64,000 nucleotides of DNA from Sinomicrobium soli. GTDB taxonomy: Bacteria > Bacteroidota > Bacteroidia > Flavobacteriales > Flavobacteriaceae. The stretch covers positions 289,914 to 353,913 of the forward strand of contig NZ_QLNV01000005.1 of NCBI RefSeq assembly GCF_003285545.1, written 5' to 3'. Positions 34,954-43,448 of this stretch are shown piece by piece. The translations under genes and the position numbers were made by a program. Under the pieces are notes generated by a model that made no database searches, was not told the origin of the DNA, and saw nothing but the letters and a program-made list of their open reading frames with translations. Position 1 is the first letter of the stretch. The number at the start of each line of letters is the position of its first letter.

Positions 34954-37900
34954 ATGAGAAAAATAATATTAACCACCATTACCTTATTCACTGAAAACAG
35001 GAAAAAGATACCGCGGGAGGTATGTAGCATCCTTGCGATACTAATGTTCTTTACGGGATATTCTTCAGTAATTTATTCCCAGTCACTGGTAACGATTTCG
35101 GGAACAGTGGTCGACGAGGGAGGAGTACCCATGCCAGGGGTCAACGTGATACAGTTGAACAGTACCCGGGGAGCCACTACAGATTTTGATGGAAACTTCA
35201 AAATAGAAGTGGATGAAGGAAGCATTGTGGAATTCAGCTATATAGGATACGAGACCTTTGTCATTGAAAAGGCAGCTGCCACCATGAGTGAGATGAATAT
35301 CATTATGAAACCGAATGCTTCGAAACTGGATGAAGTAGTTGTTATCGGATATGGGGAACAAAAACGATCGGACGTTACAGGTTCGGTATCCAGTATTAAA
35401 GCTGATGATATTGTGGAATCCGGTAACACTGACGTATTGGGAGCTATTCAGGGTAAGATTGCCGGGGTTCGGATCAATGCCCAGTCCGGAGAGCCCGGAG
35501 CAGCGATGGATATTCAGATCCGTGGGGCGAGTTCACTTTACGGTTCATCATCTCCTCTCTTTGTTATCGATGGGGTTCCTTACGATATGAATGCCGATGA
35601 GGTGGCTAATGCCGAAGAGACCAATATTGGGCATGCTGTAAACCCGCTGTCGGATCTCGATCCCAACAGTATCGAATCCATGGAGGTGTTAAAAGATGCT
35701 TCTGCCACAGCAATTTACGGATCAAGGGGGGCTAATGGAGTGGTTATCATCACTACGAAGTCCGGAACTCCCGGAAAGTCGAGGATCAACTACCATGGAT
35801 ATACGAGTTTTTCCGAGGCCGCAACTACACTGGATCTGTTAAACGGAGACGACTGGATTGACTACCAACGGATAGTACGTCCCGAATCACCACTGTTCTA
35901 TGAGATAGTAGACGGTAATATAGATACGAACAGCCCCATAGACCCCTATGCCTATAAACAAACAGACTGGCAGAAGGAAGCCTTCCGGAACGCTATAACC
36001 CAGAGTCATTCCATTTCGATAAGCGGAGGAAACAAGCAGACCACATGGGCAGGAGGAGTTTCCTATCTGGACAAAGAAGGTGTAATCCGAAGGAATGATT
36101 ACGAACGGCTCAACGCGAGGCTCAAAGTTGATCACAAACACACGGATAAGTTGAGGGTAGGTATAAATCTCAATGGGTCTACCGAAACCAATGAAGGAGC
36201 GACGAATACGGGTCTGGCCAATTCCGCTAATGGTATCGTACAGCGAATTATCATGTCGAGACCTGTACAGTACTACGACCCGTCTACTGACGACGAACTC
36301 ACCGGATTTATCACTCCGCTTTCCATGATCGATAATGCAGAGAAAAGCACCAATACCATTAGAATGACGGGAAATGTGTATGCGGAATATAGCTTTTTGC
36401 CGGAACTTAAACTAAAGGTCGATGCAGGGGGAAGGCTTTCCAGTTCCAAAGGGAAGATGTTTTACGGTTCCAATACGATTTGGGGCAATCTGAATAATGG
36501 TATTGCCAGTTTGCAGGAACGGAGGTCTGGCTCCTGGAACTTTATCACCCAGCTAAGTTATAACAAACGGTTCAATCGTATCCATAAAATTGATGCCACA
36601 GGTGTCTTTGAAGCCGGTCATTATAATTATGAGTACCAGAGTATGCGAAGTACTGATTTTATGGACGAATCTACCGGTATCGACGACATCAGTAAAGGGG
36701 CGCTGGTTTCAAGTGTGCGCTCCTCACGGTGGTCTTCAAACCGGGTTTCCTGGCTCGGCAGGGTGAATTACTCGCTGCTCTGGCGGTATTTGTTTACCGT
36801 GAGTTTCCGTGTGGACGGTTCCGATAAATTCGGCCCCGGAAACCGTTATGGGTATTTCCCTTCATTTGCTTTTGCCTGGCAGGCGCACAAAGAAGATTTT
36901 TTGAAGTCTGTAGACGCATTAACGGAGTTGAAGCTCAGATTGAGCTACGGGGAAACAGGGAATGAGAGAATTCCTGCCTACCGCTATTTTTCGGAAATGG
37001 AGAATACGTTCTACGCCTCCGGAGGAAGTTCTCTTTTCGGAATGTCGCCCGGGTCCCTGGCCAATCCCGACCTGAAATGGGAAACCACAAGACAGTTTAA
37101 TACAGGGGTAGATATCGGACTGTTTAAAAATCGCCTGAATATAACCGCGGATTACTATATTAAACAGACCCACGATATGTTGCTGCCAGCCTCTATAGCC
37201 TCAGAAACCGGGTACACCCAGCAGTGGAGAAATATGGGGCGCTTAGACAATACCGGGGTTGAACTGTCAATAAACTCTGTGAATGTCAATACTAAAGACT
37301 GGAATTGGACGACCAATTTTAATATCAGTGCCAATAGGAATACTATCAAGGATTTGGGTGATATAGATTATATACCGGTAATTATGACTAACGGTACCAT
37401 TGCCAACCTGGGGCGGGTACAGGTCGGTCATTCTCTCGGAACCGGTTACGGTTTTGTCTGGGACGGAATCTACCAGATCGACGACTTTATCTGGCAGGAG
37501 GACAGCAACCCTGAAATCCCGCACGAATCGAGAAATTACGAACTCAAGGATGGAGTACCGTCGGTGGCGGGTGCTACGGTACAACCGGGAGGGCATAAGT
37601 TTAAGGACCTCAACGGAGACGGCGTAGTAGACGATGACAATGACCGGACCTTTATATCGCGCAGTTTGCCCAAACATGTAGGTGGGTTTTCAAGCAATTT
37701 GTCTTATAAGAATTTTGATTTTAATTTCTTTTTTGAATGGTCGTACGGAGGGGATATGATCAATTTGGGGAAACGGCTGGTTGAAGGTCCCGGAGGTGGG
37801 GTATGGAACCTGTCCCAGGATTTTTACGACAATAGGTGGACCCCGGAAAATCAGGGTAATACCCATCCGGATTTTCTGATCAATAACCCGACGTCGAGCA

Positions 37901-38166
37901 TGATGTCGAGCTACTATGTAGAGGATGCTTCTTATCTCAGGCTGTCAAGTGTGACGCTATCCTATACACTACCCGATCGGTGGCTGGACAAAACCGGGTT
38001 CAGCAATGTTAAGGTATATGTAAAAGGAACCAATCTCCATGTATGGACCAATTACTCCAGTTTTGACCCCGATGTGAGGTGGAACAATAATTTGTTACCC
38101 GGAGTCGACCGTTTTGCCTATCCCAGACCACGTTCCTACATCGTTGGATTAATGTTCTCCTTATAG
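34954..38166 (+). CDS. SusC/RagA-like TonB-dependent transporter
   Basis: This 1070-residue protein has an extended signal region (first ~43 residues, ending SVIYSQ). A carboxypeptidase-regulatory-like domain follows (PMPGVNVIQLNSTRGATTDF), then a plug with SIESMEVLKDASATAIYGSR and GANGVVIITTKSGTPGKSR, then the barrel. It imports oligosaccharides with the SusD partner directly downstream; the intended glycan is probably sulfated, judged by the neighbours. The first 35 residues are strikingly like those of the preceding lipoprotein gene, including TTITLxxExRxKIP, although the proteins are otherwise unrelated. The stop is 23 bases before the SusD start. Confidence 0.94.
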   Translation: MRKIILTTITLFTENRKKIPREVCSILAILMFFTGYSSVIYSQSLVTISGTVVDEGGVPMPGVNVIQLNSTRGATTDFDGNFKIEVDEGSIVEFSYIGYETFVIEKAAATMSEMNIIMKPNASKLDEVVVIGYGEQKRSDVTGSVSSIKADDIVESGNTDVLGAIQGKIAGVRINAQSGEPGAAMDIQIRGASSLYGSSSPLFVIDGVPYDMNADEVANAEETNIGHAVNPLSDLDPNSIESMEVLKDASATAIYGSRGANGVVIITTKSGTPGKSRINYHGYTSFSEAATTLDLLNGDDWIDYQRIVRPESPLFYEIVDGNIDTNSPIDPYAYKQTDWQKEAFRNAITQSHSISISGGNKQTTWAGGVSYLDKEGVIRRNDYERLNARLKVDHKHTDKLRVGINLNGSTETNEGATNTGLANSANGIVQRIIMSRPVQYYDPSTDDELTGFITPLSMIDNAEKSTNTIRMTGNVYAEYSFLPELKLKVDAGGRLSSSKGKMFYGSNTIWGNLNNGIASLQERRSGSWNFITQLSYNKRFNRIHKIDATGVFEAGHYNYEYQSMRSTDFMDESTGIDDISKGALVSSVRSSRWSSNRVSWLGRVNYSLLWRYLFTVSFRVDGSDKFGPGNRYGYFPSFAFAWQAHKEDFLKSVDALTELKLRLSYGETGNERIPAYRYFSEMENTFYASGGSSLFGMSPGSLANPDLKWETTRQFNTGVDIGLFKNRLNITADYYIKQTHDMLLPASIASETGYTQQWRNMGRLDNTGVELSINSVNVNTKDWNWTTNFNISANRNTIKDLGDIDYIPVIMTNGTIANLGRVQVGHSLGTGYGFVWDGIYQIDDFIWQEDSNPEIPHESRNYELKDGVPSVAGATVQPGGHKFKDLNGDGVVDDDNDRTFISRSLPKHVGGFSSNLSYKNFDFNFFFEWSYGGDMINLGKRLVEGPGGGVWNLSQDFYDNRWTPENQGNTHPDFLINNPTSSMMSSYYVEDASYLRLSSVTLSYTLPDRWLDKTGFSNVKVYVKGTNLHVWTNYSSFDPDVRWNNNLLPGVDRFAYPRPRSYIVGLMFSL

Positions 38167-38189
38167 TGCTCACCATAAAAACAGATAAG

Positions 38190-39809
38190 ATGAAAAACCA
38201 TAAAAGTCTCATAATATTAAGTGCTTTATTTTTTACATTCCTGCTGTCAGGATGTGATGATTTTCTGGATTCGCAACCTTATTCCTTTACTTCGAGAGAG
38301 AATTTCTACACTACGGAGGCTGAAGCTGAAATTGCGCTTGTAGGATGCTACAACAGTATTAATGGGGGAGGGGATACATTCGGTCAATTTTTACCATATA
38401 TCCTTAGCGGTACCACCGATGAATGTATTGCCCGCGATGGGATCACCAATCAGGTAACCCCATTTGGGTTAGCCTCCTATATCAGCTCCGATCAGAAACT
38501 CGCTAGTGTCTGGTCTACGTTCTACGAAGGGATCAACCGTGCCAATCATTTATTGGCTCAATTAAACGAAATAGAAGATATGAGTGATGAGCGAAGGGAA
38601 GAAGTGAGAGCAGAGGCCAGGTTTCTGAGAGGAATTTACCATATGTATCTTACTATGATGTTCGGAGGTGTTCCGGTGAAGACCGAACCCGATCCGGAAA
38701 GCGGTCCGAGAAATTCTACAGAAGAGGTATTCGCACAGATTGTGGAAGATCTTCGATTTGCTTACGAAACCTTGCCCGAGACAGCAGGGATCTCCGGAGC
38801 AGCTACCAAGTGGGCTGCTGCTGGATATCTGGCAAAAGTATATGCCTATATGGGTAGTGCCAAAAAATCGGGAATGGGTAACGAGCTCGATTTTGATCTC
38901 AACAGCTTCGACTGGGTGGATGCAAATGAGGCCTATGCCAATTTATTGACGCTTACCACAGATATCGTAGATAACAGCGGTTACCAACTTACTGAAAATT
39001 ATGCCTATCTCTTCCGGGAAACCACCAGGGGAGCACAAAGCGAAGAGTTTCTCTTTGCGGCTGAGGCCAGCAGTTCGGCGACAAATATGATCACCAACCG
39101 GTATGGCAATGCGTGGTTGCCCTATGGGCCTCCCGCCATTGGAGGAAATAATTCCCGCTGGTTTGGCCCGTTGTCTGAGCTGTTCGACAAGTATCATCCC
39201 ACACATTTGACCGACATGAGAAGAGCGAATAATATTACCCGCAATATGACCGCAAACTCAGAGGTGGAGGAGATAGAAGGAGGACGATATTACGTACCGA
39301 GAATAGCTACAGGTCCAAACGATGGTTGGCTTACTCCCGGCAAGTGGAGACAGCGCGATCCGGCCCAGAAAGATATTCCGCAATGGGCAAGTGATGCGCC
39401 ATATCCTCTGATCCGTTTTGCCGATATACTGCTGTTGCATGCCGAAGCCTTGTATGAAAATAATGATGAACCCGCGGCAAGAGCAGTGCTAACCCGAATA
39501 AGAGAACGTGCTGCAGGAGAAGATATTGATGTAGCGGTTTTGGACGATGAGTATTACAAGGCTGATTTCCTGGAAGAATTGTTAGACGAACGTTCCCGCG
39601 AACTGTGTTACGAATCGCAAAGAAGGTTCGACCTGGCGCGTTTCGGAGCGTATGATGAAGTGATCCGGTCGCTTCAGAAAGATCGTGGAGTGTTCAATCC
39701 CACAGTGGGTACGCTGCAATTAAACTGGGCTCCTTACCGTATGTGGTTTCCCATTCCCCTTGCGGAACTTGATCTTAATCCGGAACTGGAACAAAATCCG
39801 GGGTACTGA
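38190..39809 (+). CDS. SusD/RagB-like surface glycan-binding lipoprotein
   Basis: This 539-residue protein has a lipoprotein signal (FTFLLSGCDDFLDSQPYSF). The SusD body shows WSTFYEGINRANHLLAQLNE, EVRAEARFLRGIYHMYLTMM and, near the end, LLDERSRELCYESQRRFDLA followed by RFG and WFPIPLAELDLNPELEQNPG. It caps the SusC channel and binds the polysaccharide at the cell surface. ATG 38190 is chosen because it begins a proper signal peptide; an in-frame GTG overlapping the SusC stop is unlikely. The M23 gene follows after 25 bases on the same transcript. Confidence 0.93.
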   Translation: MKNHKSLIILSALFFTFLLSGCDDFLDSQPYSFTSRENFYTTEAEAEIALVGCYNSINGGGDTFGQFLPYILSGTTDECIARDGITNQVTPFGLASYISSDQKLASVWSTFYEGINRANHLLAQLNEIEDMSDERREEVRAEARFLRGIYHMYLTMMFGGVPVKTEPDPESGPRNSTEEVFAQIVEDLRFAYETLPETAGISGAATKWAAAGYLAKVYAYMGSAKKSGMGNELDFDLNSFDWVDANEAYANLLTLTTDIVDNSGYQLTENYAYLFRETTRGAQSEEFLFAAEASSSATNMITNRYGNAWLPYGPPAIGGNNSRWFGPLSELFDKYHPTHLTDMRRANNITRNMTANSEVEEIEGGRYYVPRIATGPNDGWLTPGKWRQRDPAQKDIPQWASDAPYPLIRFADILLLHAEALYENNDEPAARAVLTRIRERAAGEDIDVAVLDDEYYKADFLEELLDERSRELCYESQRRFDLARFGAYDEVIRSLQKDRGVFNPTVGTLQLNWAPYRMWFPIPLAELDLNPELEQNPGY

Positions 39810-39834
39810 AAAAACGGTGACCGAATATCTGAAT

Positions 39835-41241
39835 ATGATGTATAGAATTAAAATAATGTTACTGATTGTTATCTGTATGATAAATATCCCGGTCGTACTG
39901 GCCTGGCCTGTTTATCTCCACTTTGGAACCGGAGAAACACAGGGGGTAAAGGTCAAGGGTAAAGAGTATCGTATTACTCTGGAACAGATTGAATACATTA
40001 CCGTTCCCAATAACAGGAAACCGGCATCCATAGGAGCTCGGACATTGCAGGAAGCCAAAGTGACCCTATCCGTGAACGGGGAGACCATTACCCTGACCCA
40101 ACGTCCTTATCAGCTTCCCGTAGACTTTATGGGGCTACGGCTTTATGTGGAAAATACTCGGGACTGGGTTAAAAAGGCCGGTAAGTTTCAGGCGGTTAAA
40201 CATTTTCCAAAGGACGCCAAGATTGCATTGACGGCAACCGGAGAACCATGGGGGCCTGATACCATGCGTTTTCCCGTTTTGGAATACCGCTGGAGATCTT
40301 CTAATTACAACAATACCTGGAGTTCGCTGGTTCCCGGGAAGAATGTGTATTACCATCGGGGCGAAGATTTCGGCCTCGCGCCGGATCGCTATCACATCCA
40401 GGCAATTCTTGACGGTGTGGTACAGGCTACCCCGCTGCCCGATGGCGATGGGGCCAGTAATGAAATTATCGTGAAACACAGTGATGACTTTAGTTACAGG
40501 GTATCACATGTAAATACGGGAACGGTAAAGGAGAATATATTGAAAGGGAAGTCTGTAAAGACCGGTCAGTTGCTGGCACAGGGCGGACGTACCTACAAAG
40601 GAAAAGAAAAAATGAACAATCCACATTTACACATCAACTTTATCTATAGGGGAGAGGCCGTGAGCACCTATCCTTACCTCGTGGAGGCTTATATGCGTGA
40701 GTATCCGGACAATGTACTCGCCGTTGCCGGTGGAATTCAATATGCCTCGGAAGGGAAAGAAGTAAATCTCGATGCAAGCCGTTCTGTAGTCCGTGAAGGG
40801 CATAGCATACAGCAATACATATGGGAGTTGCCGAACGGAAAAACCCTTAAAGGAGAAAAACAGAAGATAGTTTTTGACAAAGCGGGGAGCTATCCGGTGA
40901 CACTGCGTATACAAACTGATGCAGGAGATGAAGATACTGACAACCTGCAGGTATATGTCTTGAATGAAAAAAGGGAATTTAATGATTTTCTGGGCTATTT
41001 CTACACCAACCCCATGCGTCTCAGGGTGAAGGAGGAATTCACATTGTGGAGGCCCTGGAGAAAGGGGTGGGCCAACAAGCCACTTTCCGTAGATTTTGGC
41101 GACGGAACAAAACTAAAAAAAGCAGGACTTGTTACCCATCATGTTTACAAAAAACCAGGTATCTATACCATTACACTAACCGCCCGTAAACCCTCGGAAC
41201 GACCGGCTACCGTAAAACTAAAGGTGATGGTCGATAAGTAA
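39835..41241 (+). CDS. Secreted M23 peptidase-like protein with PKD domains
   Basis: This 468-residue secreted protein (signal ending VVLAWP) has an N-terminal beta-rich part (about 25-165) and an M23/LytM domain (about 170-290). The M23 zinc ligands are present: His174 and Asp178 in HRGEDFG, and the HxH pair His264/His266 in NPHLHINF. A PKD-like domain follows (about 300-375, with GSYPVTLRIQTDAGDED), then a second at the end (PLSVDFGDGT and KPGIYTITLTARKP). M23 enzymes cut peptidoglycan cross-bridges or Gly-rich peptides. Its place inside a SusCD locus instead suggests action on a glycoprotein backbone or a glycan-binding role; this is speculative. ATG 39838 is an equal alternative. Confidence 0.83.
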   Translation: MMYRIKIMLLIVICMINIPVVLAWPVYLHFGTGETQGVKVKGKEYRITLEQIEYITVPNNRKPASIGARTLQEAKVTLSVNGETITLTQRPYQLPVDFMGLRLYVENTRDWVKKAGKFQAVKHFPKDAKIALTATGEPWGPDTMRFPVLEYRWRSSNYNNTWSSLVPGKNVYYHRGEDFGLAPDRYHIQAILDGVVQATPLPDGDGASNEIIVKHSDDFSYRVSHVNTGTVKENILKGKSVKTGQLLAQGGRTYKGKEKMNNPHLHINFIYRGEAVSTYPYLVEAYMREYPDNVLAVAGGIQYASEGKEVNLDASRSVVREGHSIQQYIWELPNGKTLKGEKQKIVFDKAGSYPVTLRIQTDAGDEDTDNLQVYVLNEKREFNDFLGYFYTNPMRLRVKEEFTLWRPWRKGWANKPLSVDFGDGTKLKKAGLVTHHVYKKPGIYTITLTARKPSERPATVKLKVMVDK

Positions 41242-41391
41242 GGGAGGGCACAGGTACGGTCTATAAAAACTTAAAACAATACCGGAACAGCCATAGTTTC
41301 AGTATGGTTTAAGGGGGTAAAGACGTATTGTCCTGATCCTTTAGAAAGAAATAATTCTCAATGGTTTTACAAGTGATATAAAACAGAAACT

Positions 41392-43383
41392 ATGTGTAAA
41401 ATAAAATTAACCAACCAAACCATTTCGTTGTTTCTGGCTCTCTTATTGATGTCTGTAACGACAAACTCATGCAATAATGAAGAATTGCGTTTAACCTCAG
41501 AAAATAGTGTTAGTGAAGAATACGAACCCGAGGAATATACGGGGTTGTTAGGGCAATTCGATTTTACCTCGGGAGGAGGCCGGGAAAGAGCTTCGGAAGT
41601 CAAGTCCGGAATTACCATTTCGCGCATGGCCATTGGAAACCTGGAATCTGAATACTTCAACGATGCCCTGGCGCTTAGTGATTGGGTATCTTTAAATGTA
41701 GGGGCGGGCAAATGGCTCGGTTTTGAGATCAACAGTGCACACGGTTATGAGTACGAGGTGGATAGTGTTTTGGTGATAATGCGGCGCTCTGACAATACCC
41801 CGGATAGGATCCGCCTGAGCTACGGCGATGACAAACAAAACACCACCCAGATCCAGGGAGTGATCACGGAAGTAGGTTCGTCTGTATATGAGACTTACCC
41901 TCTGGAAGTGAACGCCAGTCAGAAACCGGATCAAAGCACCCCTTATTACGCCATTGGAGTACAGGCCGGGAGCAGGGAAACTGTTGTAGAGTTCGACCGG
42001 ATAGCAATTTACGGTAAGGTCAATGAAGTGTTGTTGCCTACTTCCGGCGATTATATTATTCATTTCGATCAGCCGCAACAGATTATTGAAGGTCTGGGAG
42101 TGGAGTTGCAAAGCGACAGAATGGGACCTGATTATGTGAATAGCGATCCGGTAAACGGTGTGCCTTATGAACTGACGAGTGCTGAAAAACAGCGCCTGGC
42201 TGAAAAGATGACCGGATTTCGATACATTCGTCTCGCGATGGGGCTCTGGTTCCGGGGAACAACACCTGACAACAAGAATATAGTGGAACGGTACCCCGGC
42301 CAGTTACAGTCCATCAAAGATCTGATCACTGATGCCGGTATAGAGGGAATCTCCATGGAATACTGGTCGCCGGCTCCTTACTGGAAGTCTACAGACAGCT
42401 ACCTCCTCGGTTCCCTAAAGAGCTTTGATTCTGTTTTTCTCTCCGATTTTGGCGATGCCGTGGTCGGTGATATCAGTTACCTGACGGGTAACGGGCTGAC
42501 CATTTCTACCTGGGGGCTTCAGAACGAACCTTTTAACGACGGGCTGGGGTATTCGCAATGCGATTATATCGATGGGGAAAGCTATTACAAGGCGTTTAAA
42601 GCGGTGGCGCCCAAGGTGAGGGCGGCCCTTCCGAATACCGAGATTATAGTGGATAGTCATAATGGGAACCTCAGCCGGTCTTCCTCCTATATCCGGGGGG
42701 ATGCTCAAACTTTAAACCTCGTAGATTCCTGGGTATACCACCGGGGCGGTGCATCCTCGGATCTCCAGATTGAAGGGCAATCGCGTTTTTTGCCAAACAA
42801 TATGGGGAAGCCCATCTACCAGAATGAGTATTCGTACCACGCCGAGCACGTAGAGCAACGGTCGAAAGAATGGCGTATGGTCAACATTGCACAGTCTGTA
42901 ATGAACTGGATGACATTCCTCAACTCTCCCAAGTGGTATTGGCTTCATATCCTGAAACCCACCAACGACCCGAACCGGGAAGGTTTCGGGCTCGGCGTCT
43001 ATCGTCCCTTAAACGATAATAATTTCAACAATCACCCTGATGTGGCCCAGGGTACCTTTAAACTCAGCCAGCACTACAACGGAATAGCCGGTTTTCTGGA
43101 GCATATGCCCTGGGATTCCCGACGTTACGAAGTAGAAGAGGATGAGGTGCTGTACAACCAGCGCATTATGGCCTGGAAAAGACCGGACGGCAAATTCGTT
43201 TTTGCCCTGACCAACCGCAGTAGCAGGCCATTCGAGTTTAATATTGCCATGGATCAGCCCCGCAGCTTTACGGGATACCGATACGACAAAGACACCTTAA
43301 ACCAGACACTGCCTTCGCAATCCGGAAGCGATCACACGATAACCTTGGAACCGTGGAGTATTGAATTCTGGGTCGAGGATTGA
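41392..43383 (+). CDS. Clan GH-A glycosidase (GH30-like), lipoprotein, copy 1
   Basis: This 663-residue lipoprotein (lipobox TTNSCNNEE) has an N-terminal beta-sandwich (about 45-220, with YTGLLGQFDFTSGGGRE and YYAIGVQAGSRETVVEFDRI). A TIM-barrel follows (about 225-560). The barrel shows the clan GH-A pair: a likely acid/base Glu379 in WGLQNEPFND and a likely nucleophile Glu479 in IYQNEYSYH. A C-terminal beta-domain ends in ITLEPWSIEFW. GH30 is the nearest family I can suggest (GH30 includes endo-beta-1,6-galactanases), but the exact family is uncertain. It is followed by a paralogue. Sulfatases and a GH2 beta-galactosidase nearby suggest a sulfated galactan-type substrate. Confidence 0.78.
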   Translation: MCKIKLTNQTISLFLALLLMSVTTNSCNNEELRLTSENSVSEEYEPEEYTGLLGQFDFTSGGGRERASEVKSGITISRMAIGNLESEYFNDALALSDWVSLNVGAGKWLGFEINSAHGYEYEVDSVLVIMRRSDNTPDRIRLSYGDDKQNTTQIQGVITEVGSSVYETYPLEVNASQKPDQSTPYYAIGVQAGSRETVVEFDRIAIYGKVNEVLLPTSGDYIIHFDQPQQIIEGLGVELQSDRMGPDYVNSDPVNGVPYELTSAEKQRLAEKMTGFRYIRLAMGLWFRGTTPDNKNIVERYPGQLQSIKDLITDAGIEGISMEYWSPAPYWKSTDSYLLGSLKSFDSVFLSDFGDAVVGDISYLTGNGLTISTWGLQNEPFNDGLGYSQCDYIDGESYYKAFKAVAPKVRAALPNTEIIVDSHNGNLSRSSSYIRGDAQTLNLVDSWVYHRGGASSDLQIEGQSRFLPNNMGKPIYQNEYSYHAEHVEQRSKEWRMVNIAQSVMNWMTFLNSPKWYWLHILKPTNDPNREGFGLGVYRPLNDNNFNNHPDVAQGTFKLSQHYNGIAGFLEHMPWDSRRYEVEEDEVLYNQRIMAWKRPDGKFVFALTNRSSRPFEFNIAMDQPRSFTGYRYDKDTLNQTLPSQSGSDHTITLEPWSIEFWVED

Positions 43384-43448
43384 CAATGGTGACATCATCT
43401 AAAGAACATTGAGAAACAAAAAATACTGAAGATATATTGATTTTAATT

